Position numbers and translations under genes: made by a program. Below the pieces are notes generated by a model. That model did not search any database and was not told where the DNA came from. It was given only the letters and a program-made list of their open reading frames with translations. A DNA stretch of 35,056 nt from Pseudomonadota bacterium (GTDB lineage: Bacteria > Pseudomonadota > Gammaproteobacteria > Xanthomonadales > Rhodanobacteraceae): NCBI GenBank assembly GCA_021792975.1, contig JAJYTR010000014.1:1-35056 (forward strand). Direction: 5' to 3'. The first letter of the stretch is position 1, and every line of letters starts with the position of its first letter. Shown here piece after piece: positions 29,031 to 35,056 of this stretch.

Positions 29031-30422
29031 ATGAACCGCCTGTTTTCCGCCGCCATCCTCGCCCTCCTGCTGGCGGCCACTCCGTCCCTGCCGGCCCGGG
29101 CCGCCCCGCCGCCGCCGCCGCGAACGGATGCCATCGCACCGGTGCGCGTCATCCGCTATGGCCTGTTCGGGCCGGTGCGCGTGTACCCGCCGGCGGGCGC
29201 GCCGCAGCGCGTGGTGATCGTATTCTCGCGCGCCACCGGCTGGGGCACGGTCGAGGCGGACTATGCCGACGGCCTGCGGCGGGCCGGCAGCCTGGTGATC
29301 GGGGTCGACCTGCCCGATTACCTGCACACGCTGGAAGGCCTGAAGGAACGCTGCAGCTATCCGGCCGGGCATGTGGAGGAGATGTCGCACTGGATGCAGA
29401 AGACGCTGCGACTGTCGACCTACCTGCCGCCGTTCGTCGTCGGCTTCGGCGGCGGCGCCGATTTCACCTACGCGCTGGGCGTGCAGGCGCCCTCGGGCAC
29501 CTTCGCCGGCATGGTCACGCTGGGCTGGGACGGCCGGTTCACGCTGCCGCGCGGGTTCTGCGACGGCGATGCCGGCAATGCCACGGTGTCCTGGGGTGCA
29601 CGCGGCTTCGGTTTCCGCCCCGTCCGCCCGTTGCCGCTGCCCTGGCTGGCCGCCGGCAGTCCCGGTGCGCACGAGATCGGGCCGCCGGCGAACTTCCGCC
29701 GTGCCGTGCCCGCACCCGTCGGCGGCGCCCGGCTGGCCGCGGCACTGGACGCGCTGGTGCGCAAGCCGGCGCTGAGCGCCGGCGCGCTGGCCGACACGCT
29801 GCGCGACCTGCCGCTCACCGAGATCGCGCCCCGCGGCAAGCCCGACGGCCGCGTGGTGCTGATGATCAGCGGCGACGGCGGCTGGGCGGGCCTGGACAAG
29901 GGGGTGGCCAAGGTGCTCTCCGAACACGGCGTGCGCGTGGTCGGGCTGAGCTCGCTGGAGTTCTTCTGGCACAAGAAGACGCCGCAGCAGGCCGCGCAGG
30001 CGGTGGCGCGCATCCTCGCCGCCTACACCGCGCGCTATCCCGATGCGCGCTACACGCTGATGGGCTACTCGTTCGGCGCCGGCGTGGTGCCGGTGGTCTA
30101 CAACCTGCTGCCGCCCGGGTTGCAGCAGCGCGTGGGCGCCGAGGTGCTGATCTCGCCCGATCCGGAGGGATGGTTCGACATCCACATCGGCGACTGGTTC
30201 ACCACCACCAAACATCAGTACAACGTGCCGCTGGACCCGGAGATCGCGCGCACGAAGATCCCGGTGATCTGCCTGGCCGGCGCGGGCGAGGGGCACAAGA
30301 CCTATTGCGACAGCCTGGCCCGGCGCCACATGGCGCGCCTGCTGACGCTGCCCGGCGGCCACCACTACGAGGGCGACTACGACCGGCTGGGACAGGTGAT
30401 CCTGCAGGCGCTGCCGAAATGA
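29031..30422 (+). CDS. acvB: AcvB/VirJ-family lysyl-phosphatidylglycerol hydrolase
   Basis: Secreted alpha/beta-hydrolase of 463 residues, close to Agrobacterium AcvB in length. A signal peptide (1 to about 25, ending ARA) and an N-terminal hydrolase-like half precede the VirJ domain (about 275-463): ISGDGGWAGLDKG, nucleophile S347 in GYSFGAG, and H444/H445 in GGHHYEGDY as the likely catalytic base. In Agrobacterium and Rhizobium, AcvB/AtvA removes lysine from lysyl-PG in the periplasm and is needed for acid tolerance. The adjacent mprF, which makes lysyl-PG, supports that role here. The ATG at 29031 opens the signal peptide; a -10-like TACAAT lies at 28998-29003, 46 bp after pepP. Confidence 0.87.
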   Translation: MNRLFSAAILALLLAATPSLPARAAPPPPPRTDAIAPVRVIRYGLFGPVRVYPPAGAPQRVVIVFSRATGWGTVEADYADGLRRAGSLVIGVDLPDYLHTLEGLKERCSYPAGHVEEMSHWMQKTLRLSTYLPPFVVGFGGGADFTYALGVQAPSGTFAGMVTLGWDGRFTLPRGFCDGDAGNATVSWGARGFGFRPVRPLPLPWLAAGSPGAHEIGPPANFRRAVPAPVGGARLAAALDALVRKPALSAGALADTLRDLPLTEIAPRGKPDGRVVLMISGDGGWAGLDKGVAKVLSEHGVRVVGLSSLEFFWHKKTPQQAAQAVARILAAYTARYPDARYTLMGYSFGAGVVPVVYNLLPPGLQQRVGAEVLISPDPEGWFDIHIGDWFTTTKHQYNVPLDPEIARTKIPVICLAGAGEGHKTYCDSLARRHMARLLTLPGGHHYEGDYDRLGQVILQALPK

Positions 30423-30450
30423 CGGTGCGGCGGCGCCGGCATTGCGGGAG

Positions 30451-33099
30451 TTAAGGCAGCAGCAGCCGGCGGTAGCCGCCGGCCACCAGTGCGGCGATAT
30501 CGGTCAGCAGCAGCGGCACCGACAGGCCGCGCGGGTAGGCCAGGTAGGCGCCCACCCAGCGCGGACGGAACTTCTCCTTGAAGCGGCGCACGCCCTGGTA
30601 GTTGTAGAAGCGCGTGCCATGGCGGAAAGCCAGCGCCGCCAGCTGTTCATTGAGGCGCGCGTAGGGCGTGGTGCCGACGTTGGACAGCGGCGCCATGCCC
30701 AGACTGAAGCTGGCCGAGCCCTGCGCCTTGGCCCATTGCAGCGCGTGCGCGAACACCAGGTCCATGGTGCTGCGCGGCGCGTCCGGCCGTTGCCGCATCA
30801 GGTCGATGGCGGTGATGCCCTGCGTGCCGTAGCCCGGCATCAGGCTGGCGAAGGCGACCAGTTCGTCTTCGCGGTACACCAGCACCAGCGCACCGCGCGC
30901 CAGGTAGGCGGTATCGAAGCGGCCCAGCGAAAAGCCCTTCTCGGCGGCGCCCTTGTCCGCCAGCCAGGCATCGGAGACGTTCTGCAACGCGGTGCGCAGG
31001 GCGTCGTCGAACGGCGCTGTGGCCACGCGACAGGCGAGTTGCTCGCGCGGTGCCCGGTTGAGCGCCTGGCGCAGATCCTCCCAGCGCTTGCCGCTCATCG
31101 AGAAATCGGCCAAGTCGATCAGCGCCAGTTCGCCCAGCTTGAACAGGTCGAAACCGAGATCGTGGAAGCGCGCGAGCTCGGTTTCCGGCACGCCGTAGAA
31201 CACCGGCGCACAGCCCATGCTGTCGGCGTAGCGGCGGAAATCGAGAATGGCCTGAGCCTGCGCCGCGGGTTCTCCCGCGGGTGCGCCCAGCGCCACCAGA
31301 CGGCTGCGTACCAGTCCGTAAGCGAGCAGGCTGCGGTGGTTCTCGCCCCAGAACAGGTGCTTGTCGCCCATCAGCGTCAGGTGTGCCAGCGCGCCGCCGC
31401 CGTGCCGGCGGTAGAACTCCTGCACGCGCGCCAATTCCTCGGCGTCCGGCAAGGTCAGCTGCGGACGGCGCGCCGCAAACGCCTGCCAGACCACGTACAG
31501 CGCCAGCCCCAGCAGTGCCGCCAGCAAACCGCGCGCGAGCCGCGGCGTGTGTGCGTAGGGACCGGTGGCGAGGAAGTCGAAACTGTCCTCGCCCAGAATC
31601 TCGGCCACACCCACCGCGAAGAACGCCGCCACCACCAGCAGCAGGCCCAGCAGCCAGCCGAGATTGACCCCGGTGTCCAGGCGCGCGGCGCGCTGGCTGA
31701 AATCGGCACGCCGCGTGCGCAGCAGCAGCGACACCGTCAGCAGGAACAGTGCCTCGCCCCAGTGCAGGCCTTTGGTCAGCACCAGCGCCGCAGCGAGCCA
31801 CAGCAGCCACTGCACCGCGCGATAGGCCATGCGCAGGCGGCCGTCGATGCCGCGCGCCAGGCCCAGCAGCAGCACGCCGATGACGATGCTCAGCCAGTGC
31901 GAGCCCTCCAGCAGCGGGGCGCCCAGGACGTCGGCCATGTGCGCGAAACGCTGGTGCAGCCCCGGCAGCGCGGCGGCGGTCAGCAGCAGCAGTCCGGCGC
32001 CGAAGGTCAGCAGCGCCAGCACGCGGATGCCGAAATTGGCGATGTAGCCGCCCGGCACCACCATCAGCTCGATCAGCGGATGCCCGGCCAGACGCTCGCG
32101 CAGGCGCGTCAGTGCCGGCATGCGCTGCGTCAGCATGCCGGCGCCCAGCCACAGCGCCAGCAGCATCGGCAGCAGGTAGTACACCACGCGGAACAGGAAC
32201 AGGCCCGCGCCGGCCGCGCCCACCGGCACCCCCGCCGCATGCAGCGCCAGCAGCAGCAGGCCATCGAATACGCCCAGGCCGCCGGGGATCATGCTCACCA
32301 GCCCCAGCGTGGCCGCGGCGCCGAACGCCAGCGTCAGCTCGACCATGCCGACGTGCGCGCCCGCCAGTTCGAGGCACAGCCACAGGGTGGCGGCCGCCAG
32401 CACCCAGTCCACCAGTGACAGCAGCGCCAGATGGGCGCGCAGCCGCAGCGGCGGTACGCCCTGTTCCTGCGGCAGCCAGCCCATCAGCCGGCGCCGTCCG
32501 GTCAGTACGAAGTACAGCGGCAGATACAGCGCGGCCGCGCCCAGCACCAGCAGCACCAGCACCCGGCTGGCATGACCGGGGGTCACCGGCAGGCGACCGC
32601 TGGCCAGGCCCGGGATGATCAGCATCGACAGGCCCAGCGGCAGCGAAAGCATCTGCAGGCCGACCAGCGCGGCGCCGCTGCGCAGCGTGATGCCGTGGCT
32701 CTTCAGGCCCAGCAGGCGCACGCCCGATCCCACCGCGCCGGAGAGGTTGAGCGAGTTGGCCAGCGCGTTGGCCACGAACGAGAGCCGCAGCAGCGGCCAC
32801 ACCGGTACCTCGAAACGCAGCCAGCGCGCGATGGCCAGATCGATCAGCCCGGTGTAGCCCACCGCCAGCAGCGCGAACAGCGCGGCGCCGATGGCGTAGG
32901 GCGTGGGGATGGCCACCAGCGTGCGCTGCAGGCTGCGCAGGTCGAATGCGTTCAACTCGCGTCCGGCCAGCGCGAAAGTCAGGCCCAGCAGCAGCAGCGG
33001 CAGCAGCCCGCGCAGGACGCGCAGCCAGGCGGCGCGGCGGCGCGGCGCGGCGATGTCTTCGGGGTTCATGCGGCGTCGCGGGACGGAGAGGGCGACCAT
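30451..33099 (-). CDS. mprF: Lysylphosphatidylglycerol synthase/flippase MprF
   Basis: Bifunctional membrane protein of 882 residues. The N-terminal flippase part (about 1-520) has about 12-14 hydrophobic segments with the family motifs SLNLSGAVGSGVRLLGLK and SMIPGGLGVFDGLLL. The C-terminal cytosolic DUF2156/GNAT-fold part (about 540-870) transfers lysine from Lys-tRNA to phosphatidylglycerol (LTLMGDKHLFW, GYGTQGITAIDLMR, RFYNYQGVRRFKEKFRP). Lysyl-PG lowers surface negative charge and gives resistance to cationic peptides and acid. The first ATG (33099) is used; ATG at 33069 is a good alternative and no strong Shine-Dalgarno sequence decides. It ends 28 bp from the stop of acvB, tail to tail. 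Confidence 0.93.
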   Translation of the reverse strand: MVALSVPRRRMNPEDIAAPRRRAAWLRVLRGLLPLLLLGLTFALAGRELNAFDLRSLQRTLVAIPTPYAIGAALFALLAVGYTGLIDLAIARWLRFEVPVWPLLRLSFVANALANSLNLSGAVGSGVRLLGLKSHGITLRSGAALVGLQMLSLPLGLSMLIIPGLASGRLPVTPGHASRVLVLLVLGAAALYLPLYFVLTGRRRLMGWLPQEQGVPPLRLRAHLALLSLVDWVLAAATLWLCLELAGAHVGMVELTLAFGAAATLGLVSMIPGGLGVFDGLLLLALHAAGVPVGAAGAGLFLFRVVYYLLPMLLALWLGAGMLTQRMPALTRLRERLAGHPLIELMVVPGGYIANFGIRVLALLTFGAGLLLLTAAALPGLHQRFAHMADVLGAPLLEGSHWLSIVIGVLLLGLARGIDGRLRMAYRAVQWLLWLAAALVLTKGLHWGEALFLLTVSLLLRTRRADFSQRAARLDTGVNLGWLLGLLLVVAAFFAVGVAEILGEDSFDFLATGPYAHTPRLARGLLAALLGLALYVVWQAFAARRPQLTLPDAEELARVQEFYRRHGGGALAHLTLMGDKHLFWGENHRSLLAYGLVRSRLVALGAPAGEPAAQAQAILDFRRYADSMGCAPVFYGVPETELARFHDLGFDLFKLGELALIDLADFSMSGKRWEDLRQALNRAPREQLACRVATAPFDDALRTALQNVSDAWLADKGAAEKGFSLGRFDTAYLARGALVLVYREDELVAFASLMPGYGTQGITAIDLMRQRPDAPRSTMDLVFAHALQWAKAQGSASFSLGMAPLSNVGTTPYARLNEQLAALAFRHGTRFYNYQGVRRFKEKFRPRWVGAYLAYPRGLSVPLLLTDIAALVAGGYRRLLLP

Positions 33100-33138
33100 C
33101 CTCGCATCGCCCCCGCGCGCTGTCAGCAGGCTGCGGCC

Positions 33139-33588
33139 TCAGCCCGTCGCGGCCGCTGCCAGCAGCTTGTCCAGGATGCGCTCCAGATGCACGCGTTCGT
33201 CCGCATCCAGCCGTGCCAGCAACGCCGTTTCATGGGCGCGGGCACGCGGCGCCACCGCGTCATGGATGCGCCAGCCGCGGGCGGTGAGCGCGAGCACCGA
33301 GCGCCGGCGGTCACCGCGGTGCATGCGCCGGCGGACGCGTCCGGCCGCCACCAGGCGCGCCAGCGCGCGGCTGACCGCCACCTTGTCCATCGCCGTGCGC
33401 AGCGCCACCTCGCGGGCGGACAGGCCTTCGCCATCGTAGCGGGCCAGCACCGCGATCACCCGCCATTCGGTGACGCCCAGCTCGAAACGCTGCGCGTACT
33501 CGCGCGCGATGGCCTGGCTGACGGTGTTGCTGAGGATCGACAGCCGGTAGGGCAGGAAGCGTTCGAGTTCCAGCGGGGCGTGTGGCAT
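33139..33588 (-). CDS. MarR-family regulator, likely of hppD
   Basis: Winged-helix repressor of 149 residues. Helix-rich dimerisation ends flank the DNA-binding core: LGVTEWRVIAVLARY, LSAREVALRTAMDKVAVSRALARLVAAGRV (recognition helix region), then the wing with HRGDRRRSVLALTARG. The ATG at 33588 is 7 bp from a palindromic operator shared with the divergent hppD gene, so it probably represses itself and hppD. MarR-type regulators next to 4-hydroxyphenylpyruvate dioxygenase commonly answer to a tyrosine catabolite; the ligand here is inferred. The upstream continuation of the frame is antisense to hppD and is not part of the gene. Confidence 0.92.
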   Translation of the reverse strand: MPHAPLELERFLPYRLSILSNTVSQAIAREYAQRFELGVTEWRVIAVLARYDGEGLSAREVALRTAMDKVAVSRALARLVAAGRVRRRMHRGDRRRSVLALTARGWRIHDAVAPRARAHETALLARLDADERVHLERILDKLLAAAATG

Positions 33589-33595
33589 GGTGCGC

Positions 33596-33616
33596 TGCAA
33601 CCTGCCAATGGTTGCA
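33596..33616. promoter_or_regulatory. MarR operator between marR and hppD
   Basis: TGCAACC-tgccaat-GGTTGCA is a perfect 7-bp inverted repeat, 21 bp overall, with two turns of symmetry suitable for a MarR dimer. It overlaps the -35 of the hppD promoter and lies 7 bp upstream of the regulator's ATG, so binding would block both directions. Confidence 0.72.
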
Positions 33617-33630
33617 GATGAAACTATAAT
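33602..33630 (+). promoter_or_regulatory. hppD promoter
   Basis: CTGCCA (33602-33607) and a consensus TATAAT (33625-33630) with 17 bp between. The -35 sits inside the MarR operator. Predicted start near 33637 leaves about 39 nt of leader with GGAGG 5 nt before the hppD ATG. Confidence 0.75.
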
Positions 33631-33675
33631 GGCGGGACGCGCGGCGCAAGCGTCGCGATGCCACGGGAGGTCCGC

Positions 33676-34764
33676 ATGAACGCGCAGCCGAAAGCCGGCA
33701 CGCCGCCGGTGCAGTTCGACAATCCCATGGGCGTGGACGGCTTCGAGTTCGTCGAGTTCGCCGCCCCCGACCCGGCGCTGCTGCACGCGCTGTTCCCGCG
33801 GCTGGGCTTCACCGCCGTGGCCCGTCACCGCAGCAGGAAGGTGACGCTGTACCGCCAGGGCGACTGCAGCTTCCTGGTCAACGAGGAGCCGGGCTCGTTC
33901 GCCATGGAGTTCGCGCGCCGGCACGGACCCTCGGCCTGCGGCTTCGCCATCCGCTTCAGCAAGCCCGCCGACTGGGTGCGCGCGCAGGCGCTGGGCAAGG
34001 GCGCCAAGCCCATCGGCGGGCGGGAATCCGGCAAGGCGGTGGACGCCCCCGTGATCGAAGGCATCGGCGGCTGCATGCTGTACCTGGTCGACCGCTACGG
34101 CGCCCGCGGCAGCGTCTACGACGGCGAGTTCGACTTCCGGCCCGGCGTCGAGCGCCATCCCCGGGGCTACGGACTGACCCTCATCGACCATCTCACCCAC
34201 AACCTGCACTGCGGCCACATGGCCGAGTGGGCCGGCTACTACGAACGTCTGTTCAATTTCCGCGAAATCCGCTATTTCGACATCAAGGGTGCCAAGACCG
34301 GCCTGGTCTCCAAGGCCATGACCGCGCCGGACGGCATGGTGCGCATCCCGCTCAACGAGTCGTCCGATCCGGGCAGCCAGATCAACGAGTACCTCGACGA
34401 GTACAAGGGCGAGGGCATCCAGCACATCGCCTGCTTCACCGGGGACATCTACGCCACGGTCGAGGCCATGCGTGCCGCCGGCGTGCGGTTTCTCGACACG
34501 CCCGACACGTACTACGAGGTGATCGACCGGCGCATTCCCGGCCACGGCGAGGACGTGCAGCGCATGGCGCGCAACGGCATTCTCATCGACGCCGACCCGG
34601 AGACGAAAAAGAAGCTGCTGCTGCAGATCTTCACGCACAACTGCATTGGCCCGATCTTCTTCGAGATCATCCAGCGCAAGGGTAACCAGGGCTTCGGCGA
34701 GGGCAATTTCCAGGCGCTGTTCGAATCGATCGAGCGCGACCAGATCAGGCGCGGCGTGCTGTGA
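33676..34764 (+). CDS. hppD: 4-Hydroxyphenylpyruvate dioxygenase
   Basis: Fe(II) enzyme of tyrosine breakdown converting 4-hydroxyphenylpyruvate to homogentisate; 362 residues. Two vicinal-oxygen-chelate halves are visible: an N-terminal half (MGVDGFEFVEFAAPD) and a catalytic C-terminal half with the metal-ligand segments DHLTHNLHCG, GIQHIACFT and GPIFFEIIQRKG (two His and one Glu). The C-terminal NFQALFESIERDQIRRGVL is the normal family end. The ATG at 33676 has GGAGG 5 nt upstream, better than the ATG at 33658. The gene is controlled by the divergent MarR gene. Homogentisate dioxygenase, often next door, is not in the window. Confidence 0.97.
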   Translation: MNAQPKAGTPPVQFDNPMGVDGFEFVEFAAPDPALLHALFPRLGFTAVARHRSRKVTLYRQGDCSFLVNEEPGSFAMEFARRHGPSACGFAIRFSKPADWVRAQALGKGAKPIGGRESGKAVDAPVIEGIGGCMLYLVDRYGARGSVYDGEFDFRPGVERHPRGYGLTLIDHLTHNLHCGHMAEWAGYYERLFNFREIRYFDIKGAKTGLVSKAMTAPDGMVRIPLNESSDPGSQINEYLDEYKGEGIQHIACFTGDIYATVEAMRAAGVRFLDTPDTYYEVIDRRIPGHGEDVQRMARNGILIDADPETKKKLLLQIFTHNCIGPIFFEIIQRKGNQGFGEGNFQALFESIERDQIRRGVL

Positions 34765-35056
34765 GTGACGCTGGCCCCTACTCCTCAGTCTGCGAAGAGC
34801 GCGGGCGACGATCAGGAAGAACGATCCGCGGACGACCGTTCGCAATCACCGTTCGCTTTGATCGATGGCATTCACTCTTCGGCCTCGGCGATAGCAATCA
34901 CCGTTCGGGGTGGTAGCAATCACTGTTCGCGCAGAGTGGCAGCAATCACCGTTCGCGCAGAGAGGCAGCAATCACCGTTCACGCAGAGTGGCAGCAATCA
35001 CCGTTCGCGCAGAGAGGCAGCAATCACCGTTCACGCAGAGTGGCAGCAATCACCGT
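34765..35056. other. Non-coding, lower-GC region after hppD, possible element edge
   Basis: No gene is seen in these 292 bases. Composition falls below that of the surrounding genes. Positions 34765-34841 show no clear structure; the remainder holds the GCAATCACCGTTC repeats. Immediately at the hppD stop the sequence reads TGTGAGTGACGCTGG, which could be the TG-start of a mobile element, but no target duplication can be seen because the other end lies outside the window. Confidence 0.4.
34842..35056. repeat. 26-bp tandem repeat array, running off the window
   Basis: The core GCAATCACCGTTC occurs at 34842, 34894, 34916, 34942, 34968, 34994, 35020 and 35046 (the 34916 copy has one change, and the last is cut by the window end). 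The last six are exactly 26 bp apart. The unit is GCAATCACCGTTC-R-CGCAGAG-W-GGCA, and from 34942 on, the two variable bases alternate (G...A, then A...T), giving a 52-bp higher-order period. There are no unique spacers, so this is not CRISPR. Similar short multiple repeats occur at the ends of IS21-family elements as transposase-binding sites; that link is from memory of the family and is not proven here. Confidence 0.85.

Noticed and set aside
30442-32418. Plus-strand Gln/Arg-rich frame of 658 codons opposite mprF
   Set aside because: Gln/His/Arg-rich antisense of Leu/Ala membrane-protein codons; no start signal or family motif.
34894-35056. CRISPR array
   Set aside because: Copies follow each other at 26 bp with no unique spacers, and no cas genes are in the window.

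Overview
The window is very GC-rich chromosomal DNA from a gammaproteobacterium. Family content and order (mreBCD-mrdA-rodA-mltB-rlpA-dacA-DUF493-lipB-lipA, zapB-like/zapA/6S RNA/5-FCL, PepP with E. coli-like numbering) point to the Xanthomonadales/Lysobacterales, most likely Rhodanobacteraceae. That assignment is inference from gene content; no marker gene such as 16S is present.

Layout. (1) 1-282: a REP-like nested palindrome. (2) 283-2850, minus: an envelope-stress type module made of a secreted Met/His-rich protein, a CpxR-like regulator and a CpxA-like kinase. A direct repeat resembling the CpxR box lies upstream. (3) 3088-4980, plus: a phosphoserine phosphatase fused to 3-phosphoglycerate dehydrogenase, convergent with a PfkB-family kinase (4995-5930, minus). 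(4) 6103-20229, plus: a 14-kb run of 13 tightly packed, often overlapping genes for cell elongation and wall metabolism (mreBCD, mrdA, rodA, mltB, a DUF6445 oxygenase-like gene, rlpA, dacA), then DUF493, lipB, lipA and the periplasmic protease prc. A near-consensus sigma-70 promoter sits in front of mreB. (5) 20249-22800, minus: rpiA, an EVE-domain protein, 5-formyl-THF cyclo-ligase, 6S RNA, zapA and a ZapB-like coiled-coil gene. (6) 22839-27416, minus: a 1525-residue sensor joining a two-component-type beta-propeller to PAS-PAS-GGDEF-EAL. (7) 27653-30422, plus: pepP and an AcvB/VirJ-type lysyl-phosphatidylglycerol hydrolase, tail-to-tail with (8) mprF (30451-33099, minus), the lysyl-PG synthase/flippase. 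(9) A MarR regulator and hppD, divergent around a palindromic operator. (10) 34765-35056: a lower-GC region with a 26-bp tandem repeat array running off the end, possibly the edge of a mobile element.

Most of the window is housekeeping. The points most worth a second look are: an RlpA whose catalytic His position holds Ser, with the other two active-site residues in exact register; the SerB-SerA fusion; an uncharacterised HxD...H...R (2OG-Fe type) protein translationally coupled inside the wall operon; the propeller-GGDEF-EAL chimera; the rearranged mprF/acvB pair; and the terminal repeat array.
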